Source of the DNA: Candidatus Zixiibacteriota bacterium
GTDB taxonomy: Bacteria; Zixibacteria; MSB-5A5; GN15; FEB-12
Assembly (NCBI GenBank): GCA_024278935.1
Contig: JAJRSF010000051.1
Location: 1 to 64,000 of the forward strand
Length of the DNA stretch: 64,000 nt
Reading direction: 5' to 3'
In this document: one piece after another, positions 1-9,480 of the stretch
Numbering within the stretch: the first letter of the stretch is position 1
How the letters are laid out: the number at the start of each line of letters is the position of its first letter
Program-made: the position numbers and the translations under genes
The notes under the pieces: generated by a model
The model's input: the letters and a program-made list of their open reading frames with translations, nothing else
What the model was told of the DNA's origin: nothing
Database searches by the model: none

Positions 1-1
1 A

Positions 2-211
2 ATCTTAGATGAAAGATCTGTTATCTTTGTAGCTATGTCAGATAACAAGTTTAAACCTGTCGAAGTTCTCACCGGTTTAAGTGATACTGAATTCATCCAG
101 ATAATTGCCGGTCTCAAAAAAGGTACAAGATATGTTTCAGGCGGTGCCTTTGAGTTGAAAGCAAAAATCGTCACCAGTAATCTCGACGCTCACGCCGGAC
201 ATGGACATTAA
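2..211 (+). CDS. Efflux RND periplasmic adaptor, C-terminal fragment
   Basis: The window opens inside a reading frame of about 69 residues ending in TAA at 209-211. It matches the membrane-proximal C-terminal end of HlyD/CusB-type adaptors: a beta-strand stretch (VIFVAMSDNKFKPVEV), a turn, then GLKKGTRYVSGGAFELKAKI, which corresponds to the family's usual G-L-x-x-G-x-x-V-V...G.F.L..E. The protein ends in a His-rich tail (HAGHGH), common in metal-handling adaptors. The stop is 11 bases before the pump gene, and an AAGGAG ribosome site overlaps it, so the two genes are an operon. The upstream part of the gene, and probably an outer-membrane TolC-type gene, lie outside the window. Family assignment rests on this short tail and on the neighbour. 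Confidence 0.75.
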   Translation: MLDERSVIFVAMSDNKFKPVEVLTGLSDTEFIQIIAGLKKGTRYVSGGAFELKAKIVTSNLDAHAGHGH

Positions 212-222
212 GGAGAACTCTG

Positions 223-3200
223 ATGCAAAAAATTATTAAAACAGTTCTCAAGAACCGTCTTATTACCGTTGTCATATTACTAGCAGTGTTGGCACTTGGT
301 GGCTATCAATATCAAAAACTACCAACCGATGCTTTCCCAGACATCTCCCCTGTCATGGTACCTGTTTTTGCTGAAGCACATGGTATGGCACCTGAAGAAG
401 TCGAACGGCTGATTACATTTCCAATAGAATCTGCCATGAACGGTCTACCGGGTGTACGTTTGATAAAATCAACATCGGCTTTTGGCATGGCTGTTATTTA
501 TGTTTACTTTGAAGATGATATCGATATTTATTTTGCCCGCCAAATTGTTTCAGAACGACTCGCCTCTGCCGCCGGTGAACTTCCCGACATGGATGAACAA
601 CCGGGACTCGGTCCTATTTCAACAGGACTTGGCGAAGTCTTTATGTATTACCTCAACGCCGACAGCACAGTCGACACCGAGGGAAAACCACTCGATACCT
701 ATCTTCGCGAAATCAATGATTGGGTTATAAAATATCAACTGCAAACTGTCCATGGTGTCACCAAAATTTTATCTATGGGTGGTCATGTTTTACAATATCA
801 AATTAAAGTTAACCCCTACGCATTAAATAAATTTAATCTTGGGCTGGAAGATATTGTCTCTGCCGTTGACAATAATAATAAAAATGCAGGTGGTCAATTT
901 TTAGTCTTAGGCTCCGAAGAATATCTCGTGCGAGGTATAGGACTGCTTGAGACAAAAGATGATCTCCGAAACATACAACTGAAAGTTATCAATGGCACCC
1001 CTATTCGTTTGGGCGATGTTGCCGAAGTTGACTTCGGAAAAGAAATCAGACGAGGGGTTGTGACCCTCAACGGTGAGACCGAAGTTGTCGCCGGAATTGT
1101 AATGAAATTATTCGGAACCAACACATCAGATATTATTGCAGGTCTCAATAAAAAAATCCCCGAAATACAGGAATCTCTACCCCAAGGGGTTAAACTGATT
1201 CCGTATTACAATCAAAGTACCTTGGTAAACAACGCAGTCAACACTGTCATGAATGCTTTGTTTCAAGGAGCCTTTTTAGTCATTATAATTTTAGCTCTGT
1301 TTTTAGGCAACGCACGCTCCGCTTTTATCGTCGCATTAGCCTTACCGTTTTGTGCTTTGATAGCAGCTATTTTTATGAGTTACGCCGAGATGTCAGCAAA
1401 CCTTATGTCGCTCGGAGGTATCGCCATTGCGATTGGTATGCTTGGCGATGCTTCAATTGTCATAGTCGATAATATTTACCGACTGCTTGGTGATGACAAG
1501 TATAAAGACAAAAGTAAATTTGAAATTATCACTGCCGCATGTACCGAAGTAGCACAACCGATTATCTTTTCGGTGCTGATTATTATCATCGTTTTCCTTC
1601 CCCTCTTTACCCTGGAAGGTATCGAAGGCAAAATGTTTTTACCAATGGCATTCACGATTACTTTTGCTTTACTCGGTTCACTTCTGGCAGCATTAATATT
1701 TGCACCGGTTCTATCATCGTACCTCCTTAAAAAAGGTAAGAGGAAAGAATTCATTGTCGTACGTCTGCTCAAAAACATCTATAAACCATTTTTGTCTTTT
1801 GTGCTTCGTACAAAAAACGTCATTCTGACAATTACTGCTCTCGCATTTGTGGGAGCCCTCTTTGTTATACCGCACCTTGGCACCGAATTTATTCCAACCT
1901 TAGAAGAAGGTGCAATTCAAATCAATGTTAACATGGCACCATCTATTTCACTTGTCAAAGCAACCGAAACAATCATGAAGCTCGAGCGGATTGTCTTAGG
2001 CTTTGATGGTATACAGCAAACGGTTGCAAAAATCGGTCGCCCCGAAGCAGGAAGTCATCCGCATCCTGTCAATACTGCTCATATTCAGATAATGCTCAAA
2101 CCGCAATCTGAATGGGAAGATTACAATTCCAAAGAAGAACTAATTGAAGCCCTTAATAAAAAGCTATCGGACTACCCCGGTGTACAGCTTGTTTTTTCAC
2201 AACCGATACAGAGTATGTTCGATGAACTTCTTTCAGGCGTAAAAACACAATTAGCAATAAAATTGTACGGCGATGATCTTACTGTGTTACGAACGAAATC
2301 GGAAGAAATCAAAGAAGCTATCGAATCGGTTGATGGTCTGGTCGATCTCTCTACCGAACAAAGTTTTGGACAACCACAAGTTCAAATCATTGCCAATCGT
2401 GAAGCATGTGCAAGGTATGGCGTCAATGTCTCCGAGATTCTCGAGGTTGTCGAACTTGCCATCGGTGGTGAAGTTATATCGCAAATATATCTAAACACCA
2501 GACGATTTGGGATTCATGTTCGATTTGATGAAAAGTTCCGAAGCGACCAAGAGTCTATCAAAAATATGCTGGTACATTCATCTGATGGCATTCTCATACC
2601 GCTCTCACAAGTCGCCGAAGTGAAAACGCTGGTAGGTCCTATCCAGATTAACCGAGAAAAAAACCAACGGCGTTGGATAATTTCAGGTAATGTTCGTGGA
2701 CGCGACATGGGTTCTGTTGTCACTGACATGAAAAATTTGATAAAAGCAAATGTAGAAATTCCAGCCGGTTACTACGTAGAGTTTGGCGGTCAATTTGAAA
2801 ATCAGGAACGTGCGATGAAACGATTGAGCATCATTGTCCCGATCACATTCCTTATGATATTTTTGCTTCTCTATTTATCACTCGGAACATTCAGGTCGGC
2901 ATCATTGATATTTATAAACGTACCGCTAGCACTTATCGGTGGTGTCTTCGGCTTGTACCTCACCGGGGAATATTTATCTGTCCCGGCATCGGTTGGGTTT
3001 ATCGCACTCTTCGGAATTGCGGTTCAAAACGGATTGGTACTCGCCTCCTATATCAATCAACTCAGGCAAGATGGGCTGAGCATCGTCGACGCAATCACCG
3101 AAGCATGTTTGCTTCGTCTTCGTCCGGTACTGATGACTGCCCTCACAACGATACTCGGACTTGTTCCTCTGCTCTTATCACACGGCATGGGTTCAGAAGT

Positions 3201-3318
3201 ACAACGACCACTAGCGATAGTTGTTGTCTTTGGTCTGCTCTCATCGACATTTTTAACATTAGTGCTTATCCCTGTTCTCTATGAATGGTTCGCACCTAAG
3301 ATAAAAATCAAAGAGTAA
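223..3318 (+). CDS. Heavy-metal efflux RND transporter, CusA/CzcA family
   Basis: An inner-membrane proton-driven pump that, with the adaptor upstream, would expel metal cations across the envelope. The 1031-aa length is normal for the family. Visible are the N-terminal helix, the first porter domain (PTDAFPDISPVMVPVFAEAHG), transmembrane block 4 with AIAIGMLGDASIVIVDN (the acidic residues aligned with the proton relay of HME-RND pumps), the second porter loop with LGTEFIPTLEEGAIQINV and FGQPQVQIIANREACARYGVNV, and a C-terminal membrane block with FGIAVQNGLVLASY. These are CzcA/CusA signatures rather than AcrB ones. Which metal is moved cannot be read from the sequence. Translation starts at an ATG 8 bases after AAGGAG. 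A strong terminator follows directly. Confidence 0.93.
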   Translation: MQKIIKTVLKNRLITVVILLAVLALGGYQYQKLPTDAFPDISPVMVPVFAEAHGMAPEEVERLITFPIESAMNGLPGVRLIKSTSAFGMAVIYVYFEDDIDIYFARQIVSERLASAAGELPDMDEQPGLGPISTGLGEVFMYYLNADSTVDTEGKPLDTYLREINDWVIKYQLQTVHGVTKILSMGGHVLQYQIKVNPYALNKFNLGLEDIVSAVDNNNKNAGGQFLVLGSEEYLVRGIGLLETKDDLRNIQLKVINGTPIRLGDVAEVDFGKEIRRGVVTLNGETEVVAGIVMKLFGTNTSDIIAGLNKKIPEIQESLPQGVKLIPYYNQSTLVNNAVNTVMNALFQGAFLVIIILALFLGNARSAFIVALALPFCALIAAIFMSYAEMSANLMSLGGIAIAIGMLGDASIVIVDNIYRLLGDDKYKDKSKFEIITAACTEVAQPIIFSVLIIIIVFLPLFTLEGIEGKMFLPMAFTITFALLGSLLAALIFAPVLSSYLLKKGKRKEFIVVRLLKNIYKPFLSFVLRTKNVILTITALAFVGALFVIPHLGTEFIPTLEEGAIQINVNMAPSISLVKATETIMKLERIVLGFDGIQQTVAKIGRPEAGSHPHPVNTAHIQIMLKPQSEWEDYNSKEELIEALNKKLSDYPGVQLVFSQPIQSMFDELLSGVKTQLAIKLYGDDLTVLRTKSEEIKEAIESVDGLVDLSTEQSFGQPQVQIIANREACARYGVNVSEILEVVELAIGGEVISQIYLNTRRFGIHVRFDEKFRSDQESIKNMLVHSSDGILIPLSQVAEVKTLVGPIQINREKNQRRWIISGNVRGRDMGSVVTDMKNLIKANVEIPAGYYVEFGGQFENQERAMKRLSIIVPITFLMIFLLLYLSLGTFRSASLIFINVPLALIGGVFGLYLTGEYLSVPASVGFIALFGIAVQNGLVLASYINQLRQDGLSIVDAITEACLLRLRPVLMTALTTILGLVPLLLSHGMGSEVQRPLAIVVVFGLLSSTFLTLVLIPVLYEWFAPKIKIKE

Positions 3319-3325
3319 CTATAAA

Positions 3326-3355
3326 AAAACGGGTGGATTCATATCCACCCGTTTT
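3326..3355. terminator. Bidirectional rho-independent terminator
   Basis: Thirteen-base perfect arms (AAAACGGGTGGAT at 3326-3338 and its complement at 3343-3355) enclose a TCAT loop, with A/T runs on both sides. It lies between the convergent RND pump gene and the sigma-54 activator gene, so it can serve both strands. Confidence 0.92.
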
Positions 3356-3390
3356 AAATTTCACAGAGTATTCAAACAACAATTAAATTT

Positions 3391-5121
3391 TTAATGCGTA
3401 ATATTGTATTCCTGCATCTTACGCCAAAGAGTCGTTCGACTCACACCAAGTTCAAAAGCAATACGACGACGATTTTTGGGATACAACCGAAGCAGACGTT
3501 CGATCTCATCTTTTCTAATTGATTCAGTACTCGATGATTCTTTTTTAAACGAATCATGACTTAAAAATATTTCTTCAGGCAGATCTTTTCGTTCGATCCG
3601 TTCATTTTTAGTTCTTAAAAAAGCAGATTCCAAAGCACCAAATAACTGACGGATATTTCCCGGCCAATGATATTGCTTCAGTACATTCATACCTCTGGTA
3701 GAAATCGCAGTGATATCTTTATTATATTTATCACGTAAATATTGCAGACGATAATCTATCAGCACAGAGAGATCACCAATTCGTTCTCTCAAAGGTGGGA
3801 TTATGATTTTAATAACATTCAATCGATAATATAAATCTGACCTAAAAATACCTTTTTCAATTAACTCCAGCAGATTTTGATTCGATGCTGCGATAATACG
3901 TACATTCACTTTTTCAAGTCTGTTTGAACCGACCGGTTCAAATTCCTGTTCTTCAATCACACGCAATAATTTTGATTGTAAAGCAGGCGACATATTTTCA
4001 ACTTCATCTAAAAAGATTGTCCCTTTGTCAGCTTTTTTAAATTTACCGGCATAGTTTAAGACTGCTCCGGTAAAAGCACCTTTAACATGTCCAAACAGTT
4101 CAGATTCAAGAAGTGATTCTGTTAAAGCTGAACAGTTAATTTTTACAAATGGTTTATCTCTTCTATGTGAAAGCCGTTGGATCGCTTTTGCTATCAACTC
4201 TTTCCCGGTACCTGTTTCACCTTTTATTAAAATCGGGGCATCGGTCGGAGCTGACTCTTCAACCAGTTCTAAAATCTCTTTCATATTATCACTTTTAGTA
4301 ATGATATGATGATATTCAAAAGCGTTCTCGGCTCCTTTGCGCAAGGCGACAGTTTCAGAAACTTTGCTAATTACACCAATGACAGATTCAACTTTACCTT
4401 TTTGATTTTTAACAACCATGATAGATTTATCATAAGGAGTCATCTCTTTACCGACCATCATACGCTGATGTGAATTGATAACATTCGTTTTATTTTTCAC
4501 AGCCCATTGCAGCGGGCAATCATCACCGCATTCGTCGGAACAAAGCACATCGGCACATTTATATCCTATTAAATCCTGTGTTTTCTTACCGGAAAGCTTC
4601 AGAAGTTTTTCATTCACCGATGTAATAACACCCTCAGGAGTAGCAGTGTAATAGCCATCGCTGATGTCATCTAAAATATTGTGGAGCCGTTCTTTTTCCA
4701 TCATCAAGGCAGCGTTGGTTTCTTCTAGAGTGCCAATATACATACCCAACTGTTTCATATTTCGATACAGTTCAAGGACTCCGATAGTCTTTCCATCTTT
4801 ATCTATTATAGGCGAGGCAGAAACACAAAAAGGACCTGTTTCATGTTTTTGACAATGTAGATTATGTTCCGAAAAATCTTCTTGATTGTTAATGATATTG
4901 CGATGCGGACAGCTTTTGTAACAATGGTCAAAACCGACAACATCGGTACATTTTTTGCCGATAAAATCTTCGGGAGTTTTCTCATAAATATCAGCGAAAC
5001 GATTATTGACATAGATAATATTAAAATCATTATCAATGGCAACCAAACCGTCATAAATAGATTCGGCAATATTATCTAAGACATGTTGATTCTTTTTTAT
5101 CTCGTTCAACTTATCTTCCAC
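3391..5121 (-). CDS. Sigma-54-dependent transcriptional activator with two Cys-rich PAS domains
   Basis: A bacterial enhancer-binding protein of 576 aa. Two PAS domains (about residues 10-125 and 145-260) precede a sigma-54 AAA+ domain with Walker A GETGTGKE, the sigma-54-contacting GAFTGA loop and a FLDEVENM Walker B. A Fis-type helix-turn-helix closes the protein (GVSRTTLWRKMQEY). Each PAS carries a cysteine cluster: C58, C67, C71 (also C90, C99) in the first and C189, C194, C198, C202 in the second, suggesting a redox, metal or sulfur sensor (inference). The start is a GTG preceded by AAAGGG; the gene is 12 bases downstream of the TorD-type gene, making it the last gene of the Mo-enzyme operon. 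It probably activates the sigma-54 promoter at 11535-11551, hence its own transcription. Confidence 0.93.
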   Translation of the reverse strand: MEDKLNEIKKNQHVLDNIAESIYDGLVAIDNDFNIIYVNNRFADIYEKTPEDFIGKKCTDVVGFDHCYKSCPHRNIINNQEDFSEHNLHCQKHETGPFCVSASPIIDKDGKTIGVLELYRNMKQLGMYIGTLEETNAALMMEKERLHNILDDISDGYYTATPEGVITSVNEKLLKLSGKKTQDLIGYKCADVLCSDECGDDCPLQWAVKNKTNVINSHQRMMVGKEMTPYDKSIMVVKNQKGKVESVIGVISKVSETVALRKGAENAFEYHHIITKSDNMKEILELVEESAPTDAPILIKGETGTGKELIAKAIQRLSHRRDKPFVKINCSALTESLLESELFGHVKGAFTGAVLNYAGKFKKADKGTIFLDEVENMSPALQSKLLRVIEEQEFEPVGSNRLEKVNVRIIAASNQNLLELIEKGIFRSDLYYRLNVIKIIIPPLRERIGDLSVLIDYRLQYLRDKYNKDITAISTRGMNVLKQYHWPGNIRQLFGALESAFLRTKNERIERKDLPEEIFLSHDSFKKESSSTESIRKDEIERLLRLYPKNRRRIAFELGVSRTTLWRKMQEYNITH

Positions 5122-5133
5122 GGGAAAAACCCT

Positions 5134-5652
5134 TTATATTTCTTCTATCTGAACCATTGTTTCTTGTACAAGTGATGCCACTCGCAAAGCGATCATATCA
5201 TCGCTTCGTTTAATAATAGCATCGGTAAAGATATTATACCACGGTTTTAGAAAAATGGTATAAAAATCTTTTGCTCCGGCTATATCATCACAAGATAATT
5301 TAAAAAGCAAAAATTCAAACAGGACTTTTAAATGATCGGGCGGATAATTTGTCGCCACTTTTTTATCCTTGGCATAATAAGAAATCAGAGCATCAAGATA
5401 ATTTTCTTTCTCTCTCTTATCCGGTAAATTCTCGGTAGCCAAAGGAAAAACAGGTCGTGCGTTTTGGGAATTCACAAATAAATCCGTAATCATGACCATC
5501 GTTGCATCTGCAAAAGAAAATTCAGATTCAGACTCTTCTATCTTTCCAAGAGGAGTTTCTCCGAGCCGAATTTGTTCAATCAATTCGGCATCCGGCTCAG
5601 AGAAAAATTTTGTTAAAAACTCAAGTTTAATTTGTAATTCAGTTGTTGCCAT
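5134..5652 (-). CDS. TorD/DmsD-family Mo-enzyme maturation chaperone
   Basis: A cytoplasmic all-helical protein of 172 aa, expected to bind the Tat signal of the molybdopterin subunit and hold it until cofactor insertion. Recognition rests on size, the TorD-like stretch ENYLDALISYYAKD...NYPPDHLKVLFEFLLFKLS, and the place in the operon; the sequence is divergent. A start at 5718 would overlap the membrane-anchor gene by 65 bases. I prefer the ATG at 5652 (MATTELQ) because it follows the anchor's TAA by one base and has GGAG eight bases upstream. Confidence 0.8.
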   Translation of the reverse strand: MATTELQIKLEFLTKFFSEPDAELIEQIRLGETPLGKIEESESEFSFADATMVMITDLFVNSQNARPVFPLATENLPDKREKENYLDALISYYAKDKKVATNYPPDHLKVLFEFLLFKLSCDDIAGAKDFYTIFLKPWYNIFTDAIIKRSDDMIALRVASLVQETMVQIEEI

Positions 5653-5653
5653 T

Positions 5654-6604
5654 TTATGCTCCAAATGATGATGCTTGTCCTGCATATACAAATATATATC
5701 GTAATAAAAATCCACCAACTAAAACTAATATAGCACTCAAATAACCAAAAAACTTAATATGAGAGCTTTTCTGCTTTCGAGCGATTTCCGGTATCAAATC
5801 TATAGTCTCAAGAATCAATGGAATCACTAACCCTATCAAAACAAACCCGTACCAGAAAATATTTGTATACTCACCACCTAAAATCAGATCAAGCGATGCT
5901 GACTGACTTGCGGTAGAAATTGAATTATGCAATATATACGGAATAAGAATAAACATTTCAAAAATAATTAATATAACATCGGCAGAATAAAGTAATTTTC
6001 TTTCGCGATGAAAATCTTCTTTTGATGTGTTTTTTGACATCCAGTTTGAAGCAAACAACATAACCGCAGTCGCTGTTGAAAGAGCCGACACCAAAAAGAG
6101 CATCGCCACCATCGGCGTATTCCAAAACGGACGAGCAGGAATTGCTCCCAGTAAAACACCGGTATAAATACCAACTGCTATACCGGTTGGAAAACCGATA
6201 GCACCTAAAATTCCACGAATCTTCACACGACTTTTAGGAATTGATAACTTGAATTTCCCAAGTTTTAGTGTAGAATATTTTTCAGGTAACCAGAGTATCG
6301 CATAGAGTGATGCTATTATCGAGAAAAACATTAACAACCAACTCCCGATAGACATTGGTGAAGTCCATTGGATGGTGGTAAATAATCTCCAAAAATGTAA
6401 AGGTCTATCTAAATCAATCAGTAATAAAAACAGTCCAATAAATAATGGAAATGGTGCAAAATATGCTCCAAAGGCTGCGAGCTTATGAAGCTTCGGATCT
6501 CTCAAATATGCTAAAAATGCTGAGAGAATAAAAACACCGGCAGAAAGTCCACCGAAGTAAAGATATAAAACAACGGGCATACCCCATTCAACTTCGTGCA
6601 TCAT
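5654..6604 (-). CDS. NrfD/PsrC-family membrane anchor subunit
   Basis: An integral inner-membrane protein of 316 aa with about eight hydrophobic helices. In polysulfide, thiosulfate or tetrathionate reductase-like complexes this subunit binds quinol and passes electrons to the ferredoxin subunit. Typical features are the first-helix region (VVLYLYFGGLSAGVFILSAF) and LLLIDLDRPLHFWRLFTT...SPMSIGSWLL, a strongly conserved NrfD signature. The gene follows the ferredoxin gene by a few bases with AGGAG just upstream. Two consecutive ATG codons are available (6604 and 6601); the second has the better spacing from the ribosome site. Confidence 0.92.
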   Translation of the reverse strand: MMHEVEWGMPVVLYLYFGGLSAGVFILSAFLAYLRDPKLHKLAAFGAYFAPFPLFIGLFLLLIDLDRPLHFWRLFTTIQWTSPMSIGSWLLMFFSIIASLYAILWLPEKYSTLKLGKFKLSIPKSRVKIRGILGAIGFPTGIAVGIYTGVLLGAIPARPFWNTPMVAMLFLVSALSTATAVMLFASNWMSKNTSKEDFHRERKLLYSADVILIIFEMFILIPYILHNSISTASQSASLDLILGGEYTNIFWYGFVLIGLVIPLILETIDLIPEIARKQKSSHIKFFGYLSAILVLVGGFLLRYIFVYAGQASSFGA

Positions 6605-6610
6605 ATGCTC

Positions 6611-7165
6611 CTAATCTATAATGTAATATATCCGAGGCTTTGTTCCGGTCTCTGGATATTTTACTTCAGTTCTATGGGTTGCGATTTTCAGAGAAATTTC
6701 AGACTTTGGATCATTAAGATCCCCAAAGGTCCGAACCTTACCGGGACAAGTTTCTAAACAGGCTGGCTCTCTACCTTGATAAATACGTTGAGTACAATAA
6801 GTACATTTGTCTACAATACCACGCTCTTTGTCAACATACCTGGCATCGTATGGACAAGCCATCATACAGAAACGACAGCCGATACATTTATTATAATCAA
6901 TTAATACAATTCCATCATCGTTCACAAATGTAGCACCGGTTGGGCATACTCGTTCACAATGCGGATTATCACAATGATTACATTGGTTCGGAGTAAAGTC
7001 AATTCCCAAATTCGGATATGTACCACGCACTTCGGATTCATCGATCCAATTACGATGTTTATGAAGTGGTACATTATTTTCTGCCTGACATGCAATCATA
7101 CATGCTTTACAGTTTATACATCTCGACTGCTCTATGAGCATGCCGTATTTCTTTTCCTGACTCAT
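6611..7165 (-). CDS. Four-cluster [4Fe-4S] electron-transfer subunit (PsrB/DmsB/NrfC type)
   Basis: A 184-aa iron-sulfur protein carrying electrons between the membrane anchor and the catalytic subunit. Four cysteine groups are visible: CINCKACMIACQ, CNHCDNPHCERVCP, CIGCRFCMMACPYDARY and CTYCTQRIYQGREPACLETCP. This is the standard arrangement for four cubane clusters in CISM-type oxidoreductases. There is no signal peptide, consistent with export as a passenger with the Tat-tagged catalytic subunit (established for the family). Its ATG overlaps the stop of the catalytic gene by four bases (ATGA), indicating translational coupling. Confidence 0.95.
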   Translation of the reverse strand: MSQEKKYGMLIEQSRCINCKACMIACQAENNVPLHKHRNWIDESEVRGTYPNLGIDFTPNQCNHCDNPHCERVCPTGATFVNDDGIVLIDYNKCIGCRFCMMACPYDARYVDKERGIVDKCTYCTQRIYQGREPACLETCPGKVRTFGDLNDPKSEISLKIATHRTEVKYPETGTKPRIYYIID

Positions 7166-9420
7166 CCTGTTATACCTCCGCTTTTAACTCTCGATTTCCG
7201 TCTGTCGCCCTGGACATCCTCAGTATGGAGTGTTCTTTTAGGAATTATCTGCACGAAATCTTCATGCATGGCAGCATTGCCGGTTATTTTATCATAGTAA
7301 GAACCAAGCAGATCAGAACCGCGAGCTCCTTTATTGTAAGCTATACTCAAACCTTTTGAGGTATGACCAAATCCATGCGGCATACAAATAACATCGGCAT
7401 GCACTCTGTCAGTTATATAAACAGGAAGTTCAACTTCACCATATGGTGAACGAAGAATAACAATCTCACCCTGCACTATACCATGTTTCTCAGCAGCTAT
7501 TGGATTGACATGTGCCATCGCATGCATACCAACCGCCATCAGCCATTCATTATTTTGAAGTGACGAATGAGTATAGTTGGCACAACGAGCAGTTAATAAA
7601 ATATAACTTCCGCTTGGAATATTTTTTGGTCGTTTATAAATTGGTAATGGATCATATCCTTTTTCGGCATATCGTTCTGAAAATAGTTCTATCTTCCCTG
7701 TCTTTGTTCGGAATCGATATCCTTCTTTAAGGGTCTTGCCAAAGACCTTACCTTTGTCATCAGCGTAGAACCCACGACGTTTTAATTCATCCAAATCAAT
7801 CGGTAGTTCTTCAACTTGTGCTTCCAGCCATTCTTCTATTGTGAAATCAAAGTATTCACCTAAATCAAGTTTCGAGGCAAGATGTTTCATGATTTCCAAA
7901 TTAGGACGAGTCTCATACATCGGTTCGATAACTTTCTGACGAAGCGCTACAGCAGGTTCTAAACCACCAAGCGAATGAAGCGGGTCAGTGCGTTCCAAAT
8001 ATGTTGCTTCAGGAAGCATAACATCGGACTCCCAAGCAGTATCGTTTGGAATTATGTCGATAGAAACTATCAACTCCATCTTTTTCATCATCTCATAAGT
8101 CTTTTGAGAATTAGGTACTGACTGAAGCGGATTCTGTTTGTAGATCATCCATGCTTTTAAAGGATACGGGTCTTCTTTTAAGGCATGTTCACGAAGTGTC
8201 ATATAGACACCATCTCTTCTATTAGCGAGAGGGAATTCATTTTTAACATTGTCAATACGTTCTGCTTCCGGTTCATCAGGAGGGAAAATCAACATTTCGC
8301 CTAAACCGATTTTACGTGCCGGTGCGACTCCGCCTTCACGGTCCCATGCTCCGGAGATTGCGTTGACAATTGCAATCGCTCTTCTAAATTGTGTATCATT
8401 TTCAGTCCAGCTACCTCGACGTCCTGAATAAAAGACCGAACGAGGTAAACTGCTCATAAAGTCTTTACCGACTTTATAAATTGTCTCAACAGGAATACCT
8501 GTTTCATAAGCTGCCCACTCAGGCGTATACTGTTTTACATGTTCCGCAAGTTTATCAAAACCATGCGTATATTTTTCTACAAAAACTTTATCATACTTAT
8601 TTTCTTTAATCATCATATGTATCAACGCAAGAGCAAAAGCTAAATCTGTACCCGGCTTGATAGGCACCCAAAGATTTGCTTTTGATGCGGTGACAGTAAA
8701 ACGAGGATCCAAGACAACGTGATAATGACCGGAAGCTTTGCCTTCAATCATATCAACAGTGTCTGGAGTCAGTAGTGATTCGAGTCTGTTTGAGCCGGCA
8801 AAAATTACATAGTCGGCATGTTTTAAATCAAAATGTGGTACGGTTCCGAATGTATTAAACATCGCATTGTTCACAGATGCTAAACATAAAGTAGGATGAC
8901 GAACTGTATTCGGTGACCCAAATGCTTCAGCTAAACGTAAGAAATATTCTTCCTGGAATCCTTCAGTCGATGAAAACAATACTGCCTCAGGACCATGTTT
9001 TTCTTTTATTTCAGTTAATTTGTCAGCGATGTATGTAAGAGCTTCATCCCATGTTGCTCTTCTCCATTTACCTTCGCCACGTTTGCCTACACGAATCATA
9101 GGGTATTTTAAACGGTCAGGATCATAGACCGTTTGTATGCCGGCATTACCTTTGGCACATAACATCCCTTTTGATTTAGGATGGTCTGCAATTGGATCAA
9201 GTTTTCGTATAACGCCGTTGTTCACTCGGGCAATCATACCACATTTATTTACACAGAGTCCGCAGTGGGTCCGTATGTCGCCGGAAAAATTATCCGGCAG
9301 ATCTTTTATATCGGTTTCTGCAAAAGCTGAAGCAAACTTAAACTGGCTGCCTATTATTGCACCAACAACAGAGCAACTGCCTAGTTTCATAAAACTTCTG
9401 CGACCAAATTCATATTTCAT
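7162..9420 (-). CDS. Tat-exported molybdopterin oxidoreductase catalytic subunit (PsrA/PhsA-like)
   Basis: A 752-aa member of the DMSO-reductase superfamily. The N-terminus has a twin-arginine signal (GRRSFMKLG followed by a hydrophobic stretch to about residue 34). A [4Fe-4S] site follows (C53, C56, C60, C88), then the bis-MGD core; C179 in HPTLCLASV is in the position of the molybdenum ligand, as in polysulfide/thiosulfate-type reductases. The C-terminal cofactor-binding domain begins near the GSYILLTARCANYTHSSLQN stretch. Gene order (catalytic, ferredoxin, NrfD, TorD) fits a periplasmic reductase linked to menaquinol. Substrate is not determinable: polysulfide, thiosulfate, tetrathionate or arsenic oxyanions are all possible. 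The ribosome site is weak (AAGG), and a perfect inverted repeat lies upstream. Confidence 0.93.
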   Translation of the reverse strand: MKYEFGRRSFMKLGSCSVVGAIIGSQFKFASAFAETDIKDLPDNFSGDIRTHCGLCVNKCGMIARVNNGVIRKLDPIADHPKSKGMLCAKGNAGIQTVYDPDRLKYPMIRVGKRGEGKWRRATWDEALTYIADKLTEIKEKHGPEAVLFSSTEGFQEEYFLRLAEAFGSPNTVRHPTLCLASVNNAMFNTFGTVPHFDLKHADYVIFAGSNRLESLLTPDTVDMIEGKASGHYHVVLDPRFTVTASKANLWVPIKPGTDLAFALALIHMMIKENKYDKVFVEKYTHGFDKLAEHVKQYTPEWAAYETGIPVETIYKVGKDFMSSLPRSVFYSGRRGSWTENDTQFRRAIAIVNAISGAWDREGGVAPARKIGLGEMLIFPPDEPEAERIDNVKNEFPLANRRDGVYMTLREHALKEDPYPLKAWMIYKQNPLQSVPNSQKTYEMMKKMELIVSIDIIPNDTAWESDVMLPEATYLERTDPLHSLGGLEPAVALRQKVIEPMYETRPNLEIMKHLASKLDLGEYFDFTIEEWLEAQVEELPIDLDELKRRGFYADDKGKVFGKTLKEGYRFRTKTGKIELFSERYAEKGYDPLPIYKRPKNIPSGSYILLTARCANYTHSSLQNNEWLMAVGMHAMAHVNPIAAEKHGIVQGEIVILRSPYGEVELPVYITDRVHADVICMPHGFGHTSKGLSIAYNKGARGSDLLGSYYDKITGNAAMHEDFVQIIPKRTLHTEDVQGDRRKSRVKSGGITG

Positions 9421-9447
9421 AATATCAAGCCTTGTTTCGTTTTTAAT

Positions 9448-9474
9448 GCGGGTACCTGCCCGGCAGGTACCCGC
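9448..9474. repeat. Perfect 27-base inverted repeat between porin and Mo-enzyme genes
   Basis: Two 13-base arms (GCGGGTACCTGCC and its complement) flank a single central base. The element is GC-rich in an AT-rich intergenic gap and has no T run on either strand. It could be an intercistronic mRNA-stabilising hairpin, a partial terminator that sets the porin/enzyme ratio, or a protein-binding site. Confidence 0.7.
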
Positions 9475-9480
9475 GGTACA

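Noticed and set aside
5653-5718. N-terminal extension of the TorD-type gene
   Set aside because: Overlaps the NrfD gene by 65 bases; the ATG at 5652 has a good ribosome site and gives a normal chaperone N-terminus.
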